Shown here piece by piece: positions 26,111 to 33,094 of a stretch of DNA of 64,000 bases. The stretch spans positions 124,001 through 188,000 of the forward strand of contig NZ_JAEULZ010000018.1 of NCBI RefSeq assembly GCF_016793485.1, read 5' to 3'. The first letter of the stretch is position 1, and the number at the start of each line of letters is the position of its first letter. The stretch comes from Mesorhizobium sp. (GTDB taxonomy: Bacteria; Pseudomonadota; Alphaproteobacteria; Rhizobiales; Rhizobiaceae). Made by a program: the position numbers and the translations under genes. Below the pieces are notes generated by a model. The model saw only the letters and a list, made by a program, of their open reading frames with translations, ran no database searches and was not told the DNA's origin.

Positions 26111-26731
26111 GTGACCAAAACTCGTAGTAAGAACGCTGCGCTGTTGGCGAACGAAATCTACGACATTCTGGTTCGTACACATCCCGCCATTCGATCCAGG
26201 TCAGCATCGGGCGCAAGCAAGGTGGCCGGCTACGTGGCCGCCGCGATACTGGAGCTCCCTCGCCGAAACTACGATCAATTCTGGGCAATTGACCCACGGC
26301 GTCTGGAATCCGTCGTCAGTCACATGCTTGTCCAGCTTGTGGGGGACGCCCCATTGGTTTCCGAGCCTCCTGAAGTAGCGGCCGACGATTCGGGAAGAAC
26401 CTTGGCTCCGGTCTCGGAATGGGCAGGCCCGGTAGGCGGCCCTACCTTCCTGGAAACCAATTATGGTATCGCGCGGTCTACTCTACACCGCTGGCAAAAG
26501 CTGGGAGAGGTAATCGCTCTGCGGGTGGGAGGGAAGCGGCACGTATTCCCATTGGAGCAGTTTGTCGACGGCCGACCAGTGGCCGGACTAGACCGTGTAA
26601 TCAAATGGTTCCCCACGCATCGAGCGGCGTGGCTCTGGCTGATGGAACCGAACAACACGCTCCGAGGCAGAAGACCGATCGAGGATCTGCGAAATGACAA
26701 TCTCGATGGCGTCATAAGGGCCAAAAAGTAA
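26111..26731 (+). CDS. Xre/MbcA/ParS-type antitoxin-like protein, solitary
   Basis: The 206-residue protein has a HTH-like segment (ETNYGIARSTLHRWQKLGEV then KRHVFPLEQFVDGRP) and a C-terminal MbcA/ParS/Xre toxin-binding pattern: AAWLWLMEPNNTLRGRRPIE. The N-terminal about 90 residues are unassigned. In the RES-Xre systems the toxin gene normally lies directly downstream, but here a terminator and a convergent porin follow instead. GTG 26111 is the start. It is either an orphan antitoxin, a remnant, or a regulator. Confidence 0.6.
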   Translation: MTKTRSKNAALLANEIYDILVRTHPAIRSRSASGASKVAGYVAAAILELPRRNYDQFWAIDPRRLESVVSHMLVQLVGDAPLVSEPPEVAADDSGRTLAPVSEWAGPVGGPTFLETNYGIARSTLHRWQKLGEVIALRVGGKRHVFPLEQFVDGRPVAGLDRVIKWFPTHRAAWLWLMEPNNTLRGRRPIEDLRNDNLDGVIRAKK

Positions 26732-26759
26732 GTGGCCCGTGTCGAAAGACACGGGCCAC
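26732..26759 (-). terminator. Porin transcription terminator
   Basis: A perfect 12-base stem, GTGGCCCGTGTC (26732-26743) and GACACGGGCCAC (26748-26759), encloses a four-base loop. On the minus strand it lies 28 bases after the porin stop and is followed by TTACTTTTT. It also lies right after the plus-strand antitoxin stop and may work both ways, but the plus side has few T's. Confidence 0.88.
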
Positions 26760-26787
26760 CTTAGATCAGACAGTCGAACGACTAGGA

Positions 26788-28047
26788 TCAAGAACCCCAG
26801 TTGTACTGCAGGCGAAGCTTGCCGCCCCATGCATCAGCGTCATCTGAGTCGAAGTTATCGGTGTAGGAAACTTCTGGCGTTATCCGGAAGTTGTTGACCA
26901 ATTCGTATTCAACGTTGGCAACAGCTGCGAAGTTTTCGATCTCGTCATACGAGAGCTGAACGTTCAGGCCAGTCTTTTCGTTGAACCGCCAGGAGCCGCC
27001 GCCCCACAGAGCCCAGGAACCACCCCAGTTGCCGTAGTAGTTAAACACATCTTCATCGTCTTTCAGGCCGCCCATGATGAACAGCGCGAGAGATTCATTG
27101 ACATTGAAGTCAGCGCGAACTTTACCAGCCCAGGTCTCCCAGACCGAGTCGTAGCCGACAACACCGCTGATGCCACCCCAACCGGCCGTGTAGCCTATAC
27201 CGCCGACAACATGCGGAACGTAGGAATCGATTGCATAGACGTCAGCCGCCACAAGAGTAGCTATGCCACCAAACGGCGCAGGCAGGAAGGTCGAGTAACC
27301 CGTGCCCGTTTCAAGCGCGACACCTGCCGAGAAGCCATTACCGCCCGTAAAGGTGTACGACAGCTGGTTGGTTCCGAACGGACCATAGCCGATCAGATCG
27401 TCATTTATCACGTTGCCGGCATAACCGGTGAACGTTGTGAAGTACGAATCTGTCCGGCCAGCACGGAAGCCGCCGAGTTCGATGTAGGCCTGATTGACCT
27501 CAACCGTATCGGCCATGGTCGTGACGCCGTAAAGACCGTCGAAGAAAGCGCTCGGATCAATGTTCACGCCACTTATTCCAGCGATGGAGATGCCATCGGT
27601 GTAGCTTGAACTGTTGAAACGGATTTCGCCGTAACCGCGCAGGGTGCCGAGTTCGGTCTCCTGGCGGGCGTCGACGCGCATCTCGAAGCGAGCCTGCTTG
27701 TAGTACGTGTCGTTGGTGTTCAGATAGTCGTCAAGATCGGGTTCTTCACCTTCCTCACCGCCAGCTTCATAGGCAGCTACAGCGTTGACGTAATCGTTGA
27801 AATCGCTCTTGTCGATCACGTCTTCCAGGCCACGTGCGCCGACACCGATGTCATAGCGCATGTAGCCGGAGAACTTCAGGCAGGTTTCGGTGCCCGGGAT
27901 GTAGTAGAAGCCGGCGCCGTAGGTGTCGCAGATGCGAACGTATTCCATGGGTTCCGGCTCGGCGATCACCACCGCATCGGCAGCGCGAGCACCGGAGACT
28001 GCGACGAGAGCCGCAGCGGAGCCGAGAAGCAGGCTCTTGATGTTCAT
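26788..28047 (-). CDS. Rhizobiales outer-membrane porin (Porin_2 family)
   Basis: The 419-residue outer-membrane protein has a signal peptide (MNIKSLLLGSAAALVAVSGA, cleavage near ARA-A), then VRICDTYGAGFYYIPGTETCLKFSGY, with two cysteines, the hallmark of the Rhizobiales porin family. The rest is a beta-barrel pattern with alternating aromatic residues and ends in LQYNWGS. A perfect GGAGGT precedes ATG 28047. A long promoter region lies upstream and a strong terminator downstream, as for a highly expressed gene. It contains an acidic insert at about residues 85-115. Confidence 0.93.
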   Translation of the reverse strand: MNIKSLLLGSAAALVAVSGARAADAVVIAEPEPMEYVRICDTYGAGFYYIPGTETCLKFSGYMRYDIGVGARGLEDVIDKSDFNDYVNAVAAYEAGGEEGEEPDLDDYLNTNDTYYKQARFEMRVDARQETELGTLRGYGEIRFNSSSYTDGISIAGISGVNIDPSAFFDGLYGVTTMADTVEVNQAYIELGGFRAGRTDSYFTTFTGYAGNVINDDLIGYGPFGTNQLSYTFTGGNGFSAGVALETGTGYSTFLPAPFGGIATLVAADVYAIDSYVPHVVGGIGYTAGWGGISGVVGYDSVWETWAGKVRADFNVNESLALFIMGGLKDDEDVFNYYGNWGGSWALWGGGSWRFNEKTGLNVQLSYDEIENFAAVANVEYELVNNFRITPEVSYTDNFDSDDADAWGGKLRLQYNWGS

Positions 28048-28432
28048 TTTTCTGACCTCCAGTCATTGCTAAAATTTGAACCGGATTTGGTGTCCCTGCC
28101 CCGGCCCTATTAGAAAAAGCTGCGAATGTCGCCCCTCTCTCTGTTGGAGTTATTGCCCACCTCATTCACTGACGACAACAGCAAACGACAGGGAGAGAGC
28201 CTTGTGACAGGCAGTTGCCCTCGGCGCGTGGCAATTATGTCACAAATCGAGGGGGTACAGATAGAAACTGTTTACCAAGCACGCCGGATTCAGCCTGTCT
28301 GATGACAGATTATCCCGGCGTTGGATATATAGCAGTGTCGACTTCCAGTCGGTGGCGGCCTCGAATCGCAAGCCCACATTCCCTGCGGGCCCGGTTTGGG
28401 GCCGTGTTTTTTTGACGCTACCAAGCCTCGAA
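28048..28432. other. Porin promoter region and prophage border
   Basis: The 385 bases between the porin start and the first phage gene (28433) hold the porin promoter and leader. Near the right side, a hairpin at 28386-28404 (CGGGCCC / GGGGCCG with one mismatch) is followed by seven T's (28407-28413) on the plus strand, a terminator-like signal without an upstream plus-strand gene. The prophage left attachment site should lie here or close by, but no partner repeat can be checked in this window. Confidence 0.4.
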
Positions 28433-28708
28433 TCAAACTTGTTCTCTCGTTCTTTCCAACCGCTCAAGAATGTCTTCCAGTTTCCCCTCCATGGCCGACT
28501 GCTTCTTGTTTTCGAGGATGTCGCCGATCCGGTTCACACCCGCGATCAGTTGATCCATCTGCTGGCGGTTGCCGAGTTCGATGCCGACGCCGGTCAGCAC
28601 CGGATTGGGCGGCGACGCGTTCAGCGACTTCAGGTATTTGCCGATCGCGCCGAGGACGATAAGCAGCCCGACGACGCCGGTCACGATGACGTCAGGTGTC
28701 AGTTCCAT
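28433..28708 (-). CDS. Phage small membrane protein with coiled coil
   Basis: The 91-residue protein has one hydrophobic helix (VIVTGVVGLLIVLGAIGKYL) and a C-terminal charged coiled-coil-like segment (GNRQQMDQLIAGVNRIGDIL). It lies last in the late operon, next to holin-like and endolysin genes, so it may be a spanin- or holin-like lysis accessory. ATG 28708 is the start; its coding end overlaps nothing. Not recognised. Confidence 0.6.
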   Translation of the reverse strand: MELTPDVIVTGVVGLLIVLGAIGKYLKSLNASPPNPVLTGVGIELGNRQQMDQLIAGVNRIGDILENKKQSAMEGKLEDILERLERTREQV

Positions 28709-29078
28709 TGCGCGGGCTCCGGCTGTGAATGCGATCTGAAGAGCCGGCATCGCCTGCGGCACGAAACGCGTTATAGACATCCAGCGCGAACAGCACCGGG
28801 TAGATCGCAAGCCCGGTTCCGAACGTCCCGGCCTGCAGGAAGCCGAGGCTGATCTGGAACCAGAAGAAGCAGGAGATGAAGGCGGCCAGCGCCCTCAGGT
28901 GTGGGGATCGTCGCCATGCCCCGTTGATCGCCAGCATGACCAGCCGCCCGCCGCCGACGACGAGGCAGAGCATCGCCCAGGTCGATTGCTGGACCATCTG
29001 CGCAAGCGGGCCGAATGACGGCGCATTCTTGAACAGGTCCGGGTTGACCTGCAGCACGATGGCCCAGAGGAACAGCAT
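28692..29078 (-). CDS. Phage membrane protein of the lysis region
   Basis: The 128-residue protein has three to four hydrophobic segments (residues 1-12, 33-50, 62-85 and 88-104). It overlaps the next small gene by 17 bases. No start codon exists upstream of ATG 29078 in frame, although coding-like sequence (FPTRASEWALGA) extends to about 29147, just after the stop of the previous gene. It may be truncated by a frameshift or start at a rare codon. Function unknown, probably lysis related. Confidence 0.55.
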   Translation of the reverse strand: MLFLWAIVLQVNPDLFKNAPSFGPLAQMVQQSTWAMLCLVVGGGRLVMLAINGAWRRSPHLRALAAFISCFFWFQISLGFLQAGTFGTGLAIYPVLFALDVYNAFRAAGDAGSSDRIHSRSPRNGTDT

Positions 29079-29148
29079 CGCCCCGAGAGCCCATTCCGAC
29101 GCCCGGGTCGGGAACGTCCGCGGAGCGATTGGGAGAGGTGCGCCCAGA

Positions 29149-29565
29149 TCATCGGAACAACGGCTTCTTCGCGATGAAGCGCGAGTACAGCGGGGTGAGC
29201 GCTGTAACGATTACGCCTACAGGTATCATCCACTCCGCGAAGGACTGCACGGTGTCATCCGTCCAGAACACGCGTATGGTTTCTGCCGCCGTGATGATGC
29301 CGACGAGCGAGCCCCAGAGGTTGCGGCTCGACAGGTGAGGTTCAGTGTCGGTCGCGTGCTCGACGCGGGCCTGAACTTCCTTCTGGACCTCAGCCTGTAT
29401 CTCAGCGGCGATGACCGGAGCGTCGGACTTGTCCAGGCTGTTGTTCGGCTTCTTCGCCACCTTCTCGACCGCCTTGTCGATGGCGAGATCGACGCCCTTC
29501 TTTACGAGCGCGCCGGCAATCAGGCCGCCGAGGAACTGCTGTTTCTGTGCGTTTGTCATGGTCAT
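29149..29565 (-). CDS. Holin-like phage membrane protein
   Basis: The 138-residue protein starts with a glycine-rich segment (FLGGLIAGALVKKGVDLAID), followed by a charged middle and two hydrophobic helices (WGSLVGIITAAETIRVFW and WMIPVGVIVTALTPLYSRFI), and ends in basic residues. It directly follows the endolysin gene with a four-base overlap (GTCATGGTCAT region), the usual place for a holin. No family motif was recognised. Confidence 0.6.
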   Translation of the reverse strand: MTMTNAQKQQFLGGLIAGALVKKGVDLAIDKAVEKVAKKPNNSLDKSDAPVIAAEIQAEVQKEVQARVEHATDTEPHLSSRNLWGSLVGIITAAETIRVFWTDDTVQSFAEWMIPVGVIVTALTPLYSRFIAKKPLFR

Positions 29566-30488
29566 TTGCCTTTCGCGGGGAGGATGAAGGAGAAGAGCCA
29601 GGCCCAGAAGCCGATCGGTTCGGGTGCGGCCGGCGCGACGGGTTTCGGAGCGACAGGGGACGGCGCCGGCTTAGCTGGCTGATTGGCCTTGATCTCGGCA
29701 GGCGACATGGTGCTGAGCGCCGTCCAGGTCGCAGAACCGGCAATGCCGTCCACGACCAGCCCCTTGGCCTTCTGGAATGCTTTCAGCGCGGCGTCGGTCT
29801 TTGCACCCCGTATGCCGTCAACCGCCACCTTGAAGCCGTGGGCGACAAGCCGCGTCTGAAGCATCGTGACCGAGCTATCCGGCGAAGGCTTCACCGTAGC
29901 CGTGCCTGCCTTCCACCTCTTGTAGGCGGCTGCCATCTTTGTGTCGTAGGCATTCTTGCGGAACGCTGGCCCATTGTAGCCACGAGCGAACGCCGCCCAG
30001 TCCTTTGACTTCAGCACGCCGCCCAGCCCGGCCTTGTCGATGAACTTCGCCATCAACTCGACCTGCCCCGCCGCGCCGCTGCGGCAGAGGTTGACCAGTT
30101 CGGTGACCGATCCGAAGCCGAGCCATTTCCAATGCGCGCCCATGACCTGCCCGAGGCCCCAGGACACGGATTCCAGTGCGGCGTCCGCATTGATCTCGAT
30201 TGCACGCTCGAGCATGCGCCAGCGCGCGGCCTGTGATGCCGGGTTCGCTACGGCTCCAGCGGTTGGGTTCGCCAGCCCTGCGGCGCGCGCCTTCTTCTGA
30301 TCCTTCTCGTCCAGCCGGCGATCGAAGTAATGGCCCTCGAACCGGATCAGAGGCTCTTGCTTGCCATTGACGATGGCGAAGACGGTTCCACCGCTTTCAA
30401 CTTCGCCTACTGCCAGCAAAGCCGCCGGCTCGTACCCATAGCGCGCGGCAATGGTCTCGACCGCGCGCACGGTCGCTGCATCAAACAT
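29562..30488 (-). CDS. Phage endolysin (N-acetylmuramidase plus peptidoglycan-binding domain)
   Basis: The 308-residue protein cuts peptidoglycan during host lysis. The N-terminal domain (residues 1-185) has AALLAVGEVESGG and SVSWGLGQVMGAHWKWLGF of the DUF3380/N-acetylmuramidase type, with the likely catalytic Glu in VESGG. A peptidoglycan-binding_1 domain (about 195-255) shows LVAHGFKVAVDGIRGAKTDA. A proline-rich linker and a C-terminal hydrophobic FWAWLFSFILP suggest membrane tethering, uncommon for endolysins. ATG 30488. Confidence 0.85.
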   Translation of the reverse strand: MFDAATVRAVETIAARYGYEPAALLAVGEVESGGTVFAIVNGKQEPLIRFEGHYFDRRLDEKDQKKARAAGLANPTAGAVANPASQAARWRMLERAIEINADAALESVSWGLGQVMGAHWKWLGFGSVTELVNLCRSGAAGQVELMAKFIDKAGLGGVLKSKDWAAFARGYNGPAFRKNAYDTKMAAAYKRWKAGTATVKPSPDSSVTMLQTRLVAHGFKVAVDGIRGAKTDAALKAFQKAKGLVVDGIAGSATWTALSTMSPAEIKANQPAKPAPSPVAPKPVAPAAPEPIGFWAWLFSFILPAKGK

Positions 30489-30513
30489 GGGGCAGTTCCT
30501 TCTTTGTTGAGAT

Positions 30514-30585
30514 TCAGGCCAGCGTCCCGGCGTGGGCTGTCGTCAGCGTAGCGGCCAGCGCCGCCACGCAGATCGCGAGACGCAT
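30514..30585 (-). CDS. Possible 23-residue peptide with signal-like sequence
   Basis: The short frame reads MRLAICVAALAATLTTAHAG, followed by three residues; it looks like a bare signal peptide with cleavage site AHA-G. It lies just upstream of the endolysin gene. No clear ribosome site is seen. It could be a tiny phage protein or chance. Confidence 0.25.
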   Translation of the reverse strand: MRLAICVAALAATLTTAHAGTLA

Positions 30586-30614
30586 GGGTAGTCTTTCAGG
30601 GTTTCAGATCAGCG

Positions 30615-30698
30615 CTAGAACAGCAGCTCGTAGAGCAGCACCCAACATGCGGCGCTGAAGAATATGGCGATAACCCAGCCCCTGGCGCGGTTTGTCAT
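30615..30698 (-). CDS. Phage small membrane peptide
   Basis: The 27-residue frame begins MTNRARGWVIAIFFSAACWV and ends LLYELLF: a basic start and one hydrophobic helix. GGGAGG stands four bases before the ATG at 30698, a strong ribosome site. It belongs to the small cluster upstream of the endolysin gene. Confidence 0.5.
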   Translation of the reverse strand: MTNRARGWVIAIFFSAACWVLLYELLF

Positions 30699-30732
30699 CT
30701 GGCCTCCCCCCGAATGCCTTAGACTGTACGGC

Positions 30733-30837
30733 TTAGCCGGTCAGCCATAACAGCAGGACGAAAAAGAGCGCAGTCCCTATAGCCCCCGCCGCAAAGGCGA
30801 TCCGTGTTCGGCGGGGGTAAGGGTCTTCGTCCTGCAT
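30733..30837 (-). CDS. Phage small membrane peptide
   Basis: The 34-residue frame begins MQDEDPYPRRTRIAFAAGA, then a hydrophobic helix (GTALFFVLLLWLTG). One-pass peptide with a charged N-terminus. No perfect ribosome site, but it is in line with the next small peptide gene downstream. Possible holin or antiholin-like role. Confidence 0.45.
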   Translation of the reverse strand: MQDEDPYPRRTRIAFAAGAIGTALFFVLLLWLTG

Positions 30838-30895
30838 GAGCGCGAAAGTTCCGTTTAGGATTTCAAACTTCGGATAGTGGTACTTACCCTCAATC

Positions 30896-30911
30896 CTGAC
30901 CGTTCGGTCAG
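30896..30911. promoter_or_regulatory. Perfect palindrome upstream of the plus-strand moron operon
   Basis: CTGACCGTTCGGTCAG has two perfect seven-base arms around TT. It directly abuts GATAAT (30911-30916), a possible -10 element for the plus strand. Such a site may bind a dimeric regulator. No cognate regulator is seen nearby. Confidence 0.45.
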
Positions 30912-31029
30912 ATAATACTCAACTGATGGTCAGTGCATTTGCTCTGGACAACCGCGTACAACCATCGATAGGTTTTTTTGGGGCAACTCTATTTAGCACT
31001 ACATCAAAAGAAGCAATGTGTGTTTCCTC

Positions 31030-31227
31030 ATGAAAAAGCCGAGGAAAGATGGACCGTCGATATACGGAGAGCGGATTGATTATGTTGTCCACATGCTTTT
31101 CGAATTGGAGAGAATTGCCGAGAAGGAAGGATATCTCTTCGCGTCTTACTTGATGGGCCTTGCCAGGACCGACATCGAAGAGAAGCAGCTTCAGGGATCC
31201 GATAAGGATATGCAGAAAGATGTTTAA
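31030..31227 (+). CDS. Small hypothetical protein of the moron operon
   Basis: The 65-residue, charged protein begins MKKPRKDGPSIYGERIDYVV and has a helical middle (MLFELERIAEKEGYLFASYL). It lies in AT-richer DNA on the plus strand, against the direction of the phage genes. Its end overlaps the start of the methyltransferase gene by eight bases, so the two are likely co-translated. Function unknown. Confidence 0.55.
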   Translation: MKKPRKDGPSIYGERIDYVVHMLFELERIAEKEGYLFASYLMGLARTDIEEKQLQGSDKDMQKDV

Positions 31228-31864
31228 GGAAGGCCGCCTCGAATTCATGATTCGCTGGCACGGTTACCGCCGCTGGAAGCGTAGAAGCACAAAGCTTGCC
31301 GAATACAAATTCTACAAGCTAATGGACGTTACGCCGCCGGGAATCTTCGTCGACCTCGGGGCGAACTTCGGGACCGTATCCGGGAAAGCGCTGGACTTTG
31401 GCCACAAGGTTTACGCGTTTGAGCCTGACCCGCATGCCCTTTCCCGATTGCGGAAGCGCATAGGGAACAACCCGAACGCCACTATAATCCCCAAGGCTGT
31501 GGGGAATTCATCCCGAACCGCCAAATTCTTCCGACGCCCAGATGCTGACGCGGGCGACTTCTCTCAGATTTCATCACTGATGAAGCTTGATGTGCATGAC
31601 CACGAGGTCGAGGTGGAGGTCGTAGACATTGTGGAATTCTTGCGCGGGCTTCCTGAGCCTCCAGCGGTCGTGAAGATGGACATCGAGGGTGGGGAAGCTG
31701 AATGCCTGGAGGCTATCCTTGATGCCGGGCTCCATACCTCAATCGGTCATATATTGGTCGAGACGCACGAGCGGTTTTCAACTGACATTGCCGCTCGGAT
31801 CGATCGTGTCCGTGATCGAATAGAGCGCGAAAAAATCAGCAATATTGACCTCAACTGGATATGA
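31220..31864 (+). CDS. FkbM-family SAM-dependent methyltransferase
   Basis: The 214-residue protein has the class I methyltransferase motif IFVDLGANFGTVSG (SAM binding), followed by VYAFEPDPHALSRLRKRIG (motif II/acidic residue), and the FkbM-type late motif VKMDIEGGEAECLEA. FkbM enzymes O-methylate sugars. It is co-translated with a glycosyltransferase (ATGA overlap) and reads opposite to the phage late genes, so it looks like a moron for surface-sugar modification (inference). Confidence 0.87.
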   Translation: MFKEGRLEFMIRWHGYRRWKRRSTKLAEYKFYKLMDVTPPGIFVDLGANFGTVSGKALDFGHKVYAFEPDPHALSRLRKRIGNNPNATIIPKAVGNSSRTAKFFRRPDADAGDFSQISSLMKLDVHDHEVEVEVVDIVEFLRGLPEPPAVVKMDIEGGEAECLEAILDAGLHTSIGHILVETHERFSTDIAARIDRVRDRIEREKISNIDLNWI

Positions 31865-32613
31865 GCAAGGTCGCATATACCATTGGCACCCTAGTCAATG
31901 ACTGGGGACTATACGATCAGATGTTGCGATCTATGCGAAAGCGCGGCTTCGGCGACGACTGCGAGTTCATCACCATCGATAATTCAGTTGCCAATCAAGG
32001 CGATGGATACGCCGGGTTGAATGACATTCTGAACCGGGCCTCCGGCCGCTATGTCATCCTATGCCATCAAGACGTGGAACTGGTCGATGATGGAAGGGAG
32101 CAACTAGATGCATGCCTTGCTCATCTGGACGCGATTGATCCGACGTGGGCGCTAGCCGGGAATGCTGGAGCATCGCGCTTTAAGCACTATCATCTTTACA
32201 TTTCAGACAACTTTGGAGCCAGGCTCCATACAGGGATGCCGGCACGCGTATACAGCCTCGACGAGAACTTCATTGTGGTTAAGCCAGAGGCGCGTCTTTC
32301 CTTCTCTCGTGACCTGGCCGGGTTCCACATGTATGGCCCGGATATCTGCATGATCGCAGACGTCCTGGGTTGGTCTGCTTATGTGATCCCATTCCACCTC
32401 GTACACTACGGCAAGGCACTTACGGGAAAGCCATTCGCCGATTCCAAGGCAGCGTTTATCACCAAGTGGCGCCGCGCGCTTAGGCATCGGCAAATGCAGA
32501 CGACTGTAACCTACATGGTCTTGGTCGGCCAAAATTGCCCCCGCTGGTACGCAAGGCTTAAGCAGAGGTGGCTACGATCAACCACTCGCAGGCCATACCC
32601 TCGGCAGCCATGA
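31861..32613 (+). CDS. Family 2-like glycosyltransferase
   Basis: The 250-residue protein has a GT-A-like layout: an N-terminal VAYTIGTLVNDWGLYDQML, then DNSVANQGDGYAGLNDILNR, and the acidic motif YVILCHQDVELVDDG in place of DxD. A later AFITKWRRALRHRQ helix and a basic C-terminal tail follow. It overlaps the methyltransferase gene by four bases. The two may change the host O-antigen or glycosylate phage proteins. Donor and acceptor are unknown. Confidence 0.72.
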   Translation: MSKVAYTIGTLVNDWGLYDQMLRSMRKRGFGDDCEFITIDNSVANQGDGYAGLNDILNRASGRYVILCHQDVELVDDGREQLDACLAHLDAIDPTWALAGNAGASRFKHYHLYISDNFGARLHTGMPARVYSLDENFIVVKPEARLSFSRDLAGFHMYGPDICMIADVLGWSAYVIPFHLVHYGKALTGKPFADSKAAFITKWRRALRHRQMQTTVTYMVLVGQNCPRWYARLKQRWLRSTTRRPYPRQP

Positions 32614-32617
32614 TCGC

Positions 32618-33085
32618 TTAAAACTCCGGCCAGATGATCACCGGCAATTCGCTGACGAAGCCGGCGATGGGTGGTGCTTCTCTTTGGCCGTTCATCGCCT
32701 TGTCGAGTTCGGCATAGGCGTAGACCCAGACAGCATCGCGCCATGCGACGAAGGCAGCAGCCTCTTCGGCCCATTGTGGATTGGTTGAGCCGAGATAGCT
32801 GGCGATGCTGATAGAGCCGTCGTAGCGACGCGACTGCGCGGCCGCGTCGAGATGGGCGGTAATCGCCGCCTGGTAGTCCGCAAGATGAGGCACGGGCGGC
32901 ACGACGCTCACGGCCTGACCTACGATCCACCAATCCGCATTGTTGAGCGAGGGCGCTTCGGCAGCAAAGGCTTCAGGCCAGCGCTCGAGATAAGCCGAGA
33001 TATGTGCCTGCGCTTCCGCATGCGTCTCGAATACGGCAAACTTGGCCGCGCGGTTGGCTTCGACGGCCATGATGGCTACGAACAT
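32618..33085 (-). CDS. Tail-fibre-associated phage protein (assembly-like)
   Basis: The 155-residue protein has an N-terminal FAVFETHAEAQAHISAYLER region and a C-terminal part rich in A, W and Y (DPxW-like SxNPQWAEEAAAFVAWRDAV), typical of small proteins after tail-fibre genes. It follows the fibre gene with 9 bases between them and probably aids fibre folding or attachment (inference from position and the WAEEAxxFxxWRD pattern). Confidence 0.6.
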   Translation of the reverse strand: MFVAIMAVEANRAAKFAVFETHAEAQAHISAYLERWPEAFAAEAPSLNNADWWIVGQAVSVVPPVPHLADYQAAITAHLDAAAQSRRYDGSISIASYLGSTNPQWAEEAAAFVAWRDAVWVYAYAELDKAMNGQREAPPIAGFVSELPVIIWPEF

Positions 33086-33094
33086 CTTGCAACC

